Shown: piece by piece, positions 1-8,579 of the stretch
Layout: each line of letters starts with the position of its first letter
Numbering within the stretch: position 1 is the stretch's first letter
NCBI RefSeq assembly: GCF_030687835.1
Contig: NZ_CP117449.1
Span: forward strand, 496,001 to 560,000
Source of the DNA: Pseudomonas hefeiensis
GTDB taxonomy: Bacteria > Pseudomonadota > Gammaproteobacteria > Pseudomonadales > Pseudomonadaceae
Direction of reading: 5' to 3'
DNA: 64,000 nucleotides
Notes under the pieces: model-generated
Seen by the model: the letters and a program-made list of their open reading frames with translations, nothing else
What the model was told of the DNA's origin: nothing
Databases searched by the model: none
Translations under genes and position numbers: made by a program

Positions 1-682
1 ACTTCAGGGTTTCCTGGTCCGGGTGCATGCGGATCGATTCGGCCAGGTAGCGATAGCTTTCCGAGTCGTTGGTGATCAGCTTGCCCATCAGTGGCATGAA
101 GGCGAACGAGTAAGCGTCGTAGGCCTTGGACATCAGCCTGTTGGTCGGTTTGGAGAATTCCAGCACCAGCAGGCGGCCGCCGGGCTTGAGTACTCGCAGC
201 ATCGAGCGCAGGGCGTCTTCCTTATGGGTGACGTTGCGCAGGCCGAAGGCGATGGTGACGCAGTCGAAATGGTTGTCGGGGAAGGGCAGCTTCTCGGCGT
301 CGGCCTGGACGAACTCGACATTGCCGGCCACACCCAGGTCCAGCAGGCGGTCACGACCGACCTTGAGCATGGACTCGTTGATGTCGGCGAGCACCACCTG
401 ACCGGCCGGCCCGACAATGTGGGAAAACTTCTTCGTCAGGTCGCCCGTGCCACCGGCGATGTCCAGCACGCGATTACCGCTGCGCACACCCGACAGCTCG
501 ATCGCGAAACGCTTCCACAGACGGTGCATGCCACCCGAGAGCAGATCGTTCATCAAGTCATATTTGGCGGCTACCGAGTGGAAAACCTCAGCGACTTTTT
601 CCGCCTTCTGGCTTTCCGGCACGTTCTTGAAGCCGAAGTGAGTGGTGGGTTCGGCATCGCTGCCTTTGCGCTGATCAGTCAT
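1..682 (-). CDS. ubiE: UbiE, demethylmenaquinone/ubiquinone C-methyltransferase (3' end cut by window edge)
   Basis: This is the SAM-dependent C-methyltransferase of ubiquinone biosynthesis, which methylates the benzoquinol ring. Translation from the ATG at 682 gives [18 protein letters not shown], then a UbiE block ([18 protein letters not shown]), the SAM-binding motif [11 protein letters not shown] and a [16 protein letters not shown] segment, all typical of the family. About 227 codons are present and the frame runs off base 1 without a stop, so the C-terminal end is missing. Usual family length is about 250 residues. It is transcribed away from the phasin genes. In other pseudomonads ubiE also sits at the edge of the PHA cluster, followed by other ubiquinone genes. 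Confidence 0.95.
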   Translation of the reverse strand, partial: MTDQRKGSDAEPTTHFGFKNVPESQKAEKVAEVFHSVAAKYDLMNDLLSGGMHRLWKRFAIELSGVRSGNRVLDIAGGTGDLTKKFSHIVGPAGQVVLADINESMLKVGRDRLLDLGVAGNVEFVQADAEKLPFPDNHFDCVTIAFGLRNVTHKEDALRSMLRVLKPGGRLLVLEFSKPTNRLMSKAYDAYSFAFMPLMGKLITNDSESYRYLAESIRMHPDQETLK

Positions 683-836
683 ATCGCTGTCACCAAAAAA
701 GAATGCGGGACATTCTAATCCCGGTGGAGGGCTTTGTCTTGGCAAGCCTGAAGGTAAGATGGGCGACCGCCGGGACGTTTTGACGCAGCCAGGGTCAGAA
801 ACGTACAGGCAAGTCCCGATAAAAAGGAGTCATCAG

Positions 837-1112
837 ATGGCCCGTATAACAGTTGAGCGTGCCCATGGCCTGGGCAAGGAAGCGGCCCGCGCAAAAGCCG
901 ACCAGTTGGCGCAAAAACTGTCCGACAGCTACGGCCTGGCGCCGCAGTGGTCGGGCGACACGCTGAAGCTCAAGCGCTCCGGGGTCAACGGCGAGGTGCA
1001 TGTGGGCGAGGACTCGATCCGTGTCGATGTCGAACTGGGCATGTTGATGTCGGCCATGAGTGGCACGATCAAGACGGAAATTGAAAAAGCTTTGGATAAA
1101 GCGTTGGTTTGA
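837..1112 (+). CDS. Polyhydroxyalkanoic acid system family protein
   Basis: This is a 91-residue soluble protein with no signal peptide or membrane segment. The ATG at 837 is chosen over the longer frame starting at 759 because an AAGGAG ribosome binding site lies 8 bases upstream and the protein then begins MARITVERAHGLGKEAAR, as in the small family annotated as PHA-system or PHA granule region proteins. Sequence features are an N-terminal amphipathic helix rich in Ala and Lys, a central LKRSGVNGEVHV strand region, and a C-terminal helix ending EIEKALDKALV. Its biochemical role is not established; the link to PHA comes from its constant position beside phaI/phaF. It lies between ubiE, divergent, and phaI, same strand, separated by a REP pair. 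Confidence 0.8.
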   Translation: MARITVERAHGLGKEAARAKADQLAQKLSDSYGLAPQWSGDTLKLKRSGVNGEVHVGEDSIRVDVELGMLMSAMSGTIKTEIEKALDKALV

Positions 1113-1156
1113 TTGATTGGGGGTGGGTACAGAGCTGAAGTTCACCACGATCCAAA

Positions 1157-1245
1157 TGTGGGAGCGAGCCTGCTCGCGATTGCAGTGTGTCATTCAACAT
1201 CAATGTTGCTGGTCCATCGCTATCGCGAGCAGGCTCGCTCCCACA
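1157..1245. repeat. REP inverted pair
   Basis: Two head-to-head copies of the pseudomonad REP core (TGTGGGAGCGAGCCTGCTCG and its reverse complement) are separated by about 40 bases containing a CATTCAAC/AATGTTG patch. They could fold into a long cruciform or RNA hairpin between the small PHA gene and phaI. The same unit recurs at several other intergenic gaps in the window. Confidence 0.9.
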
Positions 1246-1373
1246 GGGAAGTCATCGCCCTCAGGTTTTGTGTCAGTTGTTAGGGTGCCGTTTCTAATTA
1301 TTGTCACTACTTTGTGCCTGAGCCCGACCGTGTACGGGCAGTTCCTCAAACCTGTTATCGAGTGAGGTGCACC

Positions 1374-1796
1374 ATGGCCAAAGTTATTTTGAAGAAAAAA
1401 ACCGACGTTGAATCTTCCACGCTCAGCGACGTGAAAACCTACGCGCGCAAAATCTGGCTGGCTGGCCTGGGCGCCTACACCAAGGTCGGTCAGGAAGGCA
1501 GCGAGTACTTCCAGGAACTGGTAAAAGCCGGTGAAGTTGTTGAAACCAAAGGTAAAAAGAACATTGCCGGAAAACTTGAAGCGGCCAACAGCGAACTGAT
1601 TGAAGCCAAGACCGACGTCAATACATTCAAGGCCCGGGTTGAAGTACAGCTCGACAAAGTCGAGAAGGTCTTCGACGCCCGTGTTGCAAGTGCCTTGAAT
1701 CGTATCGGCATTCCGTCTAAACATGACGTTGAGACACTCTCTGCTAAGCTCGATGAGCTGACGGCATTGCTCGAACGTGTCGCGCGTAAACATTAA
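1374..1796 (+). CDS. phaI: Phasin PhaI
   Basis: This is a 140-residue PHA granule-associated phasin. It coats medium-chain-length polyhydroxyalkanoate granules and limits their coalescence. The ATG at 1374 follows a GAGGTG site and gives MAKVILKKKTDVESS. The family signature YARKIWLAGLGAYTKVG is at residues 23-39, followed by a long heptad-like helical region and the motif NRIGIPSKHDVETLSAKLDE near the C-terminus that is shared with PhaF. It is the first gene of the phaIF pair, its stop separated from phaF by only 10 bases including the phaF ribosome binding site, so the two are cotranscribed. In related strains the phaI promoter is bound by the TetR-type regulator PhaD, encoded here at 3048-3668. 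Confidence 0.95.
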   Translation: MAKVILKKKTDVESSTLSDVKTYARKIWLAGLGAYTKVGQEGSEYFQELVKAGEVVETKGKKNIAGKLEAANSELIEAKTDVNTFKARVEVQLDKVEKVFDARVASALNRIGIPSKHDVETLSAKLDELTALLERVARKH

Positions 1797-1806
1797 GGAG
1801 AACGGG

Positions 1807-2715
1807 ATGGCTGGCAAAAAAATTACCGAAAAAGAAGGCAGCTCGTGGGCCGGGAAGATTGAAAAGTATTCCCGCAAAATCTGGCTTGCTGGTTTAGGCG
1901 TGTACTCGAAGATCGACACTGACGGCAGCAAACTCTTCGAGTCCCTGGTTAAGGACGGCGAGAAGGCCGAAAAACTCACCAAGACGGCGGTCGGCAAACA
2001 GGTCGATGCCGCCAAGGGCTCTGCCGAGTCCGCCAAGTCGCGAATGGGCGGCGTGAAGGATCGGGCGATGGGCAAATGGGACGAACTGGAAGGGGCTTTC
2101 GACAAGCGCCTGAACAGCGCGATCTCACGTCTGGGCGTGCCGAGCCGCAATGAAGTCAAGGCGCTGCACAGCAAGGTCGATACCCTGACCAAGCAGATCG
2201 AAAAACTCACCGGCGCCAAGGTCGCGCCAGTGGCAGCCAAGACTGCGGCAGCCAAGCCTGCCACCAAGCCTGCCACCAAGCCGGCCGCCAAACCATTGGT
2301 CAAGGCCGCGGCGAAAACCGTCGCTAAACCTGCGGCAAAAGCAGCGGCCAAACCGGCGGCGAAAACCGCAGCGGCTAAACCTGCCGCCAAGACGGCAGCC
2401 AAACCGGTAGCGGCCAAGCCTGCGGCCAAAGCGGCAGCCAAGCCTGCCGCCAAACCCGCTGCTAAAACCGCGGCGGCCAAACCGGCAGCGAAACCAGCCG
2501 CCAAGCCTGCAGCAAAAGCGGCGGCCAAACCTGCTGCGGCGAAAAAACCGGCCGTGAAAAAGCCGGCCGCGCCAAAAGCAGCTGCACCGAAGGCGCCGAC
2601 CGCGGCCGCCAAACCGGCTACCCCGACGAGCCCGGCGAACTCCGCGTCGGCTCCGACGCCGGCTGCCACTCCAACCCCAGCGCCGGTTTCAACGACGCCT
2701 ACCCCCCAGTCCTGA
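1807..2715 (+). CDS. phaF: Phasin PhaF with histone H1-like tail
   Basis: This 302-residue granule-associated protein has two parts. Residues 1-140 form a phasin domain (YSRKIWLAGLGVYSKIDTDG near residue 20; SRLGVPSRNEVKALHSK near residue 115) that binds PHA granules. Residues 145-265 form a Lys-Pro-Ala-rich tail built of repeated AAKPAAK-type units that, in characterised PhaF proteins, binds DNA non-specifically and helps distribute granules to daughter cells. The start at 1807 is preferred to the frame opening at 1777 because AAGGAG lies 6-7 bases upstream and the upstream codons overlap the end of phaI. A Pro/Thr/Ala-rich stretch ends the protein. An intrinsic terminator follows at once. 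Confidence 0.95.
   Translation: MAGKKITEKEGSSWAGKIEKYSRKIWLAGLGVYSKIDTDGSKLFESLVKDGEKAEKLTKTAVGKQVDAAKGSAESAKSRMGGVKDRAMGKWDELEGAFDKRLNSAISRLGVPSRNEVKALHSKVDTLTKQIEKLTGAKVAPVAAKTAAAKPATKPATKPAAKPLVKAAAKTVAKPAAKAAAKPAAKTAAAKPAAKTAAKPVAAKPAAKAAAKPAAKPAAKTAAAKPAAKPAAKPAAKAAAKPAAAKKPAVKKPAAPKAAAPKAPTAAAKPATPTSPANSASAPTPAATPTPAPVSTTPTPQS
2230..2600 (+). repeat. Degenerate AAKP-coding repeats in phaF
   Basis: This run of imperfect repeats encodes Ala-Ala-Lys-Pro units (AAKPAAK, AAKPATK, AAKTAAAKP). The DNA copies differ at third positions, so it is a protein-level repeat rather than a clean microsatellite. It is the DNA-binding tail of PhaF and the likeliest place for copy-number differences between strains. 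Confidence 0.85.
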
Positions 2716-2730
2716 TTTTGGAGGACCTGC

Positions 2731-2765
2731 AAAAACGCCCGGCCTGTGGAGGTCGGGCGTTTTTG
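2731..2765 (+). terminator. Rho-independent terminator of phaIF
   Basis: A stem formed by AAAACGCCCG and CGGGCGTTTT flanks a CTGTGGAGG-containing loop and ends in a T run. It starts 16 bases after the phaF stop codon. Confidence 0.85.
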
Positions 2766-2801
2766 TGTGCATGGGCATTTGAATGCACCGCAGATCCAAC
2801 C

Positions 2802-3025
2802 TGTGGGAGCGGGCTTGCTCGCGAAAGCAGTCGTTCATTCAATATTGATGTTGGCTGATCCACCGCTTTCGCGAGCAAACCCGCTCCCACAGGGGGGTGG
2901 TGGTGATGCAAATATTGAAATCATCCAGAAAACAATGTGGGAGCGAGCCTGCTCGCGAATAACGGTGTGTCAGCCACATTGATATTGGATGTGCGGCCGT
3001 CATCGCGAGCAGGCTCGCTCCCACA
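2802..3025. repeat. Two tandem REP inverted pairs between phaF and phaD
   Basis: One head-to-head REP pair lies at 2802-2892 (TGTGGGAGCGGGCTTGCTCG type) and a second at 2936-3025 (TGTGGGAGCGAGCCTGCTCG type). Together with the phaF terminator they fill the 332-base gap between the convergent phaF and phaD genes. No reading frame in the gap looks coding. Confidence 0.9.
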
Positions 3026-3047
3026 ATGGATCTTCCACTGCTGGTCG

Positions 3048-3668
3048 TTAGTCGTGCTCTTCCAGGTATCGCAGAGCCAATCGTTCGGTCGCCACCTTGG
3101 TCGCGGGTGGCAGGTGTGGGGCCACCAGCATCATGACCTGATAGACCACCAGTCGAACCTCACCCTCGCGGTCGAGGATGCGCTGATAGTCCAGCGAGAA
3201 CAGCAGGGTCATGGTGATCTGTTCCACCAGTTGCCCCAATGCCTGGGTGTCGCTGACCAGCATCCCCTGGGCCTTGAGTTGCGCCAACAGCGAGGCCAGG
3301 GTGCGTTTCAGGGCGTTGAGCAACTGGCGGATGCCCTTGGCCAGTTTCGGCAGGCGTCCGGCCAGGTTCGACAGGTCCTGGAACAGAAAACGGTATTGAG
3401 CCAGGCGTTCGACGATCAGGTGCAGGAACAGCCAATAGTCCTCCGGCGCCAGTTGTACATCTGCCGGTGGGTCCAGCAGCGGTGCCAGCTCGCCCTGGAA
3501 ACGCTCGAACAAACCGAGGATGAGGGGCTCCTTGCCATGAAAGTGGTAATAGAGGTTGCCTGGGCTGATGCCTATTTCGTTGGCGACTTCCATGGTGGAA
3601 ACGTTCGGTTCGCCCTTCTCATTGAACAACTGCAGGGCGCATTCAAGAATGCGGTCGCGGGTTTTCAT
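3048..3668 (-). CDS. phaD: PhaD, TetR-family regulator of PHA genes
   Basis: This is a 206-residue TetR-type transcription factor. The N-terminal helix-turn-helix domain spans residues 1-50 (TRDRILECALQLFNEKG, then VANEIGISPGNLYYHFHGKE). The C-terminal helical domain is the ligand and dimerisation part. PhaD proteins of pseudomonads act as carbon-source-dependent activators of the phaC1 and phaI promoters, probably responding to a fatty acid-derived ligand. It is the last gene of the phaC1-phaZ-phaC2-phaD series, starting 60 bases after the phaC2 stop. A length near 204 residues is usual for the family. The start ATG at 3668 begins MKTRDRILECALQ, as expected. Confidence 0.95.
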   Translation of the reverse strand: MKTRDRILECALQLFNEKGEPNVSTMEVANEIGISPGNLYYHFHGKEPLILGLFERFQGELAPLLDPPADVQLAPEDYWLFLHLIVERLAQYRFLFQDLSNLAGRLPKLAKGIRQLLNALKRTLASLLAQLKAQGMLVSDTQALGQLVEQITMTLLFSLDYQRILDREGEVRLVVYQVMMLVAPHLPPATKVATERLALRYLEEHD

Positions 3669-3728
3669 CCGGTCTTCTTAGTGATGGAAATCGTGCCACG
3701 GGCCAGTGCCTGGCCGTGGAGTGAGCCC

Positions 3729-5411
3729 CTAGCGCACGCGCACATAGGTCCCCGGCGCCGCCTCCAGGGGCGGGTAGTTCGCGTTGCCCAGGGTCATCTG
3801 TGTTTCGCGCTGGGCGCCGGAGCGCTCCTGGACCCAACCCAGCCACTGGGCCCACCAACTGCCTTCGACATGCTTGGCATCGTAATACCAGGCTCGCGGG
3901 TCGCTGCTCAGTTTCGGGTTTTCGACGTAATTGGCCTTGGGGTTGCCCGGCGGGTTGAGGATGCTCTGGACGTGGCCGCTGTTGGACAGCACGAAGCGTC
4001 GTTCGCCACCCAGCAGCAACGTGGAACGATAAACCGCATCCCATGGCGTGATGTGGTCATTGATGCCCGCCACGCTGAAGCTGTCCACCGTCACTTTGCG
4101 CAGGTCGATTGGTGTGCCGCACACTTCCAGGCCGCCGGGTTGGGTCAGGGGGTTGTGCTTGAAAAAGTCCAACAGATCGCCATGGTAGGCCGCCGGCAGT
4201 CGGGTGCAGTCGTTGTTCCAGTAGAGGATGTCGAACGCCGGCGGCTCCTTGCCCAGCAGGTAGTTATTGATGAAATAAGTCCAGATCAGGTCATTGGGGC
4301 GCATCCAGGCAAACACCCGGGCCATGTCGCGGCCATCGAGGATGCCTTTCTGGTAGGAACGGCGCTTGGCGGCCTCAAGGGTCTGCTCGTCAGTGAACAG
4401 CGTGGCCGGGCTCTCCATCTGGCTGTCCAGCAGGCTCACCAGGTAAGTGGCGCTGGCGACCCGGCGCAGTTGGCGCTTGGCTTGCAGATGGCCTTGCAGG
4501 GCGGCGATGGTCATGCCGCCAGCGCAGGCCCCCATCAGGTTGACCTCGCGGGCACCGGTGATCGCCCGGCAGACATTCATGGCCTCTTCCGTCGCCTCGA
4601 CATAGCTGGACAGGCCCCATTCGCGGTGACGTACATCGGGGTTACGCCAACTGATGATGAACACCTGCAAACCGTTTTTCAGGGCGTACTGGACGAAGCT
4701 GTTGGAAGGGCTCAGGTCGAAGATGTAGAACTTGTTGATCTGCGGCGGCACGATCAGCAACGGCTTGGCGTATTGCTTTTCGCTCATGGACTTGTACTGG
4801 ATCAGCTCGAGCATTTCGTTGCGAAACACCACCGCCCCCGATGTGGTCGCCAGGGTCTTGCCGACTTCGAAGGCATGGGGCGTGACTTGCCTCGGCAGCC
4901 CGTCGTTGTGCAGCAGGTCGTCCACCAGGTGGCTGATGCCACGAATCAGGCTGGTACCGCCGGAGTTGAACAGCTCCTTGACCGCCAGCGGGTTGAGCAG
5001 GGTGTTGGAAGGCGATACGGCATCATTGAGCAGGGCGAAAGCGAAGTGAGCCCGGGCACGGTCATCGGGGCTCATGTCGCATTCGTCGATCCAGCTCTTC
5101 ATCTGTTTCTGCCAGCTCAGGTAGGCCTGCAGGCTACGACGATAGAACGGATTCAGCTCCCAGGTGGGATCGGCGAAGCGCTTGTCGTTGGGGTTGGTCG
5201 GGTGCAGGGTTTCCCCTAGCAGCACGCGGCCCAACTGGTTGCCCAGCTTCAACGCATGCCGGGCGCTGTGCAGCGGGTTGCGCAAGCTGTGTGCGGCAAC
5301 GCTGCGCAGGGTGGAAAGCAGGTCCCTGCCCCGCAGGCCGGTGACCGCACTTTGTGCATTGATGAAGTTGGCAGGGGCGGGCATGGAACCCTTCGCCGGT
5401 TTGTCGCGCAT
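3729..5411 (-). CDS. phaC2: Class II PHA synthase PhaC2
   Basis: This 560-residue enzyme polymerises (R)-3-hydroxyacyl-CoA of medium chain length into PHA on the granule surface. It has an alpha/beta-hydrolase fold with the lipase-like box GACAGG placing the catalytic cysteine at residue 296, the expected position. The Asp of the triad is in AGINDHITPW and the His in SNSGHVQSILNPPG near residue 480. The N-terminal part (LLSTLRSVAAHSLRNPLHS) matches the PhaC N-domain. It lies downstream of phaZ with a short gap of about 110 bases and is followed by phaD. It is paralogous to phaC1 at 6625-8304; the two synthases flanking phaZ are the standard pseudomonad arrangement. Confidence 0.97.
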   Translation of the reverse strand: MRDKPAKGSMPAPANFINAQSAVTGLRGRDLLSTLRSVAAHSLRNPLHSARHALKLGNQLGRVLLGETLHPTNPNDKRFADPTWELNPFYRRSLQAYLSWQKQMKSWIDECDMSPDDRARAHFAFALLNDAVSPSNTLLNPLAVKELFNSGGTSLIRGISHLVDDLLHNDGLPRQVTPHAFEVGKTLATTSGAVVFRNEMLELIQYKSMSEKQYAKPLLIVPPQINKFYIFDLSPSNSFVQYALKNGLQVFIISWRNPDVRHREWGLSSYVEATEEAMNVCRAITGAREVNLMGACAGGMTIAALQGHLQAKRQLRRVASATYLVSLLDSQMESPATLFTDEQTLEAAKRRSYQKGILDGRDMARVFAWMRPNDLIWTYFINNYLLGKEPPAFDILYWNNDCTRLPAAYHGDLLDFFKHNPLTQPGGLEVCGTPIDLRKVTVDSFSVAGINDHITPWDAVYRSTLLLGGERRFVLSNSGHVQSILNPPGNPKANYVENPKLSSDPRAWYYDAKHVEGSWWAQWLGWVQERSGAQRETQMTLGNANYPPLEAAPGTYVRVR

Positions 5412-5523
5412 GAGTCAACTCCTTCGTCATCAGGCTAAAAACAAACACACCGAACCAGACAACATAGTCGCTGTTTCGGGTAGTTGCGCGATCCGGCGTC
5501 CTGCCAGGCGCTTTTGGGCGGTG

Positions 5524-6381
5524 TCAGCCGCCACCCAGCGGCGCGGGATGCGGGTGCATGACCGCGCGCTGACGTTCTTCCTCCAGAAACTTCATGATGA
5601 TCGGCGCCACAGCCTCGGCCCGGGTAATCAGGAACAGATGACCGTCGTCGATGATGTGCAGTTGGGCGTTGGGGATGCGCCAGGCCAGCATGCGCATGTT
5701 GATCAACGGGATCAGCGGATCGTCGTCGCCGGCCAGCACCAGGGTCGGCTGGTGGATCTTGTGCAGCCAGTGGATGCTGGTCCAGCCCAGGCCGGCGAAC
5801 AGTTGCCAGTAATAACCCAGCTTGCCGGCCGAACGAACCTTGGCCGCGTGACTGGCCGCCAGGCTTGGGTCACGGCGGAACGAGCCGCCGTAGATCAGTG
5901 GGGCGATGCGCATAACGTGGGACGGCTGCACATAGCGTCGAGGACTTGCCATCATCCACAGCACTTTCGGTTTGCCCGGCACCATCACCGCGCCAGCGGC
6001 GGTGGCCGCCAGCACCAGCTTTTTGCAGCGCTCAGGGTAGTCATGGGCAAATTGCTGGGCCAGGGCGCCGCCCCAGGACACGCCGATCACGTTGACCTGC
6101 CCGTAATCGAGGTAATCGAGCATCCGCGCGGTGAGTTTTGCCAGGCCGGGAAAGCGATAGGGCCGGCTGGGCGTCGACGAGCCGCCAACGCCGGGCACGT
6201 CAAAGGCGATGACTTCCAGGTCCGGGTCCAGGGCCTGGATGAACGGGAACACCAGCTCAAGGTTGGCGCCGATGCCGTTGAAAATCAGCAGGGGCGTCAA
6301 ATGAGGCTTGCCGGGACGTACCGCGGTGCGCAAGGTCTGGCCATCCAGATCGACGGTACGGAAGATGTACGGTTGCGGCAT
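5524..6381 (-). CDS. phaZ: Intracellular PHA depolymerase PhaZ
   Basis: This 285-residue alpha/beta-hydrolase mobilises stored medium-chain PHA by releasing 3-hydroxyacids. The lipase box GVSWGG places the nucleophilic Ser at residue 102, as in characterised pseudomonad PhaZ. The acid lies in LAGDDDPLIPL and the His in IIDDGHLFLIT. There is no signal peptide, in keeping with a granule-bound intracellular enzyme. It is located between phaC1 and phaC2 on the same strand. A REP array occupies the 243-base gap toward phaC1, so phaZ may need its own promoter or rely on reading through it. Confidence 0.96.
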   Translation of the reverse strand: MPQPYIFRTVDLDGQTLRTAVRPGKPHLTPLLIFNGIGANLELVFPFIQALDPDLEVIAFDVPGVGGSSTPSRPYRFPGLAKLTARMLDYLDYGQVNVIGVSWGGALAQQFAHDYPERCKKLVLAATAAGAVMVPGKPKVLWMMASPRRYVQPSHVMRIAPLIYGGSFRRDPSLAASHAAKVRSAGKLGYYWQLFAGLGWTSIHWLHKIHQPTLVLAGDDDPLIPLINMRMLAWRIPNAQLHIIDDGHLFLITRAEAVAPIIMKFLEEERQRAVMHPHPAPLGGG

Positions 6382-6445
6382 GCTTCAAGCCCTGTGGGTC
6401 ATGTCTCGGTTTACCTGTGTTCGGTCTGTCGGACCGAGTCGCGGC

Positions 6446-6606
6446 CTTCGCGAGCAAGCCCGCTCCCACACTTGATCGGCTGCGAACTCCAAACTCATGT
6501 TCGCAGCAAAACCAATGTGGGAGCGGGCTTGCTCGCGAAGACGGCCTTGCATTCAACAATTAATGTCGGCTGTTGACGTGCTTTCGTGAGCAACCTCACG
6601 ACCACA
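6446..6606. repeat. REP array between phaC1 and phaZ
   Basis: Two intact REP cores sit tail-to-tail (CGCGAGCAAGCCCGCTCCCA at 6446-6470 and its inverse at 6516-6540). A third, degenerate copy near 6580-6606 reads GTGAGCAACCTCACGACCACA. This differs from the head-to-head pairs elsewhere. It lies inside the pha gene series, where a structured RNA could change the phaC1:phaZ transcript ratio. Confidence 0.85.
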
Positions 6607-6624
6607 GCAGACGAGTTGCATCAG

Positions 6625-8304
6625 TTACCGCTCATGCACATAAGTGCCGGGCGCCGCTTCTCCCGCTGGATAAGTCTTGTTGCCCAACACCGTGGGGGCC
6701 TTCTTCAGTTTCCCCGAGCGCTCTGCCTGCCACGCCTGCCAATGCAGCCACCAGGAGTCGGTGTGTTTGGTGGAGTTCTCCTGCCAGTCCTCGGCCTTGG
6801 TCGGCATGTCCTCGCTGGTCATGTAGCGCGACTTGGGGTTGCCCGGTGGGTTGAGGATGCTTTGGATGTGACCGCTGCTCGACAACACGAACTCCACCTT
6901 GCCGCCAAACAGTTGCGCGGACTTGTAGCAGGACTTCCACGGGGTGATGTGGTCGTTGGTGCCGGCGAGGGAGAAGATGTCGGCGGTGACCTGCTTGAGG
7001 TCGATCGGTGTACCGCACACTTCCAGTGCATTGGGCCGGATCAGCGGGTTGTTCTTGAACATCTCGATGAGGTCGCCATGGAACGCCGCCGGCAGCCGGG
7101 TGGTGTCGTTGTTCCAGAACAGGATGTCGAACACCGGCGGTTCGTTGCCCAGCAGATAGTTGTTGACCCAGTAGTTCCAGATCAGGTCGTTGGGACGCAT
7201 CCAGGCGAAGACCTTGGCCATGTCGCGACCTTCGAGCACGCCGGCCTGATAGGAGTGACGCTTGGCCGCTTCCAGGGTCTGCTCGTCGACGAACAGCGCC
7301 ACGTCGGTGTCCAGGGTGGTGTCGAGCACGCTCACCAGCAAGGTCAGGGCGTTGACCTTCTTCTCGCCCAGGGCGGCGTAGTGCCCCAGTAGCGCGGTGC
7401 AGGTGATGCCGCCCGAGCAGGCACCGAGCATGTTCACATCCTTGCTGCCGGTGATGGCCGTGACCACGTCCACCGCTTCCTTGAGCGCTTCGATATACGT
7501 CGACAGGCCCCACTCGCGCTGCTCCTTGGTGGGGTTGCGCCAGCTGACAATGAACGTCTGCACGTTGCTGCGCAGGCAGAAGCGCGCCAGGCTCTTGTCC
7601 GGGCTCAGGTCGAAGACATAGAACTTGTTGATCTGCGGCGGTACCACCAGCAGTGGGCGCTCATGGACCTGTTCGGTGATGGGCCGGTACTGGATCAACT
7701 CCAGCACGTCGTTGCGAAACACCACGGCGCCTTCCGTCACGCCCAGGCTCTTGCCGACTTCGAATGCGCCCATGTCGACCTGGCTCGGCATCCCGCCGTT
7801 GTTTACCAGGTCCTTGGCCAGGTGCGAAAGGCCGTCCAGCAGGCTCTTGCCGCCGGTTTCGAAGAAGCGTTTGACCGCCGCCGGGTTGGCTGCCGAATTG
7901 GTCGGGGCCATGGCTTCGGTCATCAGGTTGATCACGAAGTGACCGCGGCTGATGTCCTGGGGCGAAAGGCTGCTGTCGTCGATCCAGGCGTGCAGCTCCT
8001 TGCGCCACGCCAGGTAGGTTTGCAGATAGCGTTTGTAGAGCGGGTTCTGGCTCCAGGCCGGGTCGTTGAAGCGACGGTCATCGCCCGCAGGTTGCAGTTC
8101 GGATCTGCCGAACAGGACGTTCTTGAGTTCGACGCCGAAATGGGCGACGTGCTTGACGCTGTGCAACGGTTGTTTGATGGCCTGGGTCAGCACCATTCGG
8201 GCAGAGGCCAGCAGATCTTTTCTGCGCAAGCCGACGACAGGATTCAACCCCAGGGTATTTTCCGAGGCCTGGTACTTCAGGTCATCGTTGTTCTTGTTGC
8301 TCAT
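6625..8304 (-). CDS. phaC1: Class II PHA synthase PhaC1
   Basis: This 559-residue class II synthase is the main polymerising enzyme of the mcl-PHA pathway. The catalytic cysteine is at residue 296 in GACSGG, Asp in AGTNDHITPW, and His in SSSGHIQSILNPPG. N-terminal residues 1-200 carry the family block NPVVGLRRKDLLASARMVL. It shares close overall similarity with phaC2 but has a different nucleophile box (GACSGG against GACAGG). It is the first gene of the minus-strand pha series. A sigma-54-like GG-N10-GC element is seen about 140 bases upstream at 8447-8462, and PhaD binding upstream is known in relatives. Confidence 0.97.
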   Translation of the reverse strand: MSNKNNDDLKYQASENTLGLNPVVGLRRKDLLASARMVLTQAIKQPLHSVKHVAHFGVELKNVLFGRSELQPAGDDRRFNDPAWSQNPLYKRYLQTYLAWRKELHAWIDDSSLSPQDISRGHFVINLMTEAMAPTNSAANPAAVKRFFETGGKSLLDGLSHLAKDLVNNGGMPSQVDMGAFEVGKSLGVTEGAVVFRNDVLELIQYRPITEQVHERPLLVVPPQINKFYVFDLSPDKSLARFCLRSNVQTFIVSWRNPTKEQREWGLSTYIEALKEAVDVVTAITGSKDVNMLGACSGGITCTALLGHYAALGEKKVNALTLLVSVLDTTLDTDVALFVDEQTLEAAKRHSYQAGVLEGRDMAKVFAWMRPNDLIWNYWVNNYLLGNEPPVFDILFWNNDTTRLPAAFHGDLIEMFKNNPLIRPNALEVCGTPIDLKQVTADIFSLAGTNDHITPWKSCYKSAQLFGGKVEFVLSSSGHIQSILNPPGNPKSRYMTSEDMPTKAEDWQENSTKHTDSWWLHWQAWQAERSGKLKKAPTVLGNKTYPAGEAAPGTYVHER

Positions 8305-8446
8305 CTACGACGCTCCATTGTCCTTCAGACGAGTACCTGGGCCATGCCAGAAAGCCCACAGCCAATACCAGGTACGCTGCTCGGGTGACCGTTAATTCCG
8401 CATCGAGGCAATGAGGAAACGTGTGCAAGGAATTCGCCGATTCCAC

Positions 8447-8462
8447 TGCAGGGAACTTGCCA
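8447..8462 (-). promoter_or_regulatory. Sigma-54-like promoter element upstream of phaC1
   Basis: On the minus strand the sequence TGGCAAGTTCCCTGCA fits the -24/-12 consensus with GG and GC separated by exactly 10 bases. It lies 143 bases from the phaC1 ATG. A sigma-54-type sequence upstream of phaC1 has been reported in other pseudomonads. The rest of the 275-base gap to the DUF971 gene shows no coding frame. Confidence 0.4.
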
Positions 8463-8579
8463 GCTCCATTGGTTACCCGAGTTTAATTTTTTTCGCAAGC
8501 AGGCCAGTCATTGACGTTGCCGCGGGGGCATTCAAGCAGATGAGTTTAGAAAATTCGCCCTAAAGCGCCAGCCCTTGAG

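Noticed and set aside
1157..3025. Possible CRISPR array from repeated 20-25-base units
   Set aside because: The units are inverted REP pairs with similar spacers, scattered in gaps throughout the window, with no cas genes.
2937..5219. Long plus-strand frame opposite phaD and phaC2
   Set aside because: Its start lies in a REP element and the rest is antisense to two well-supported genes.
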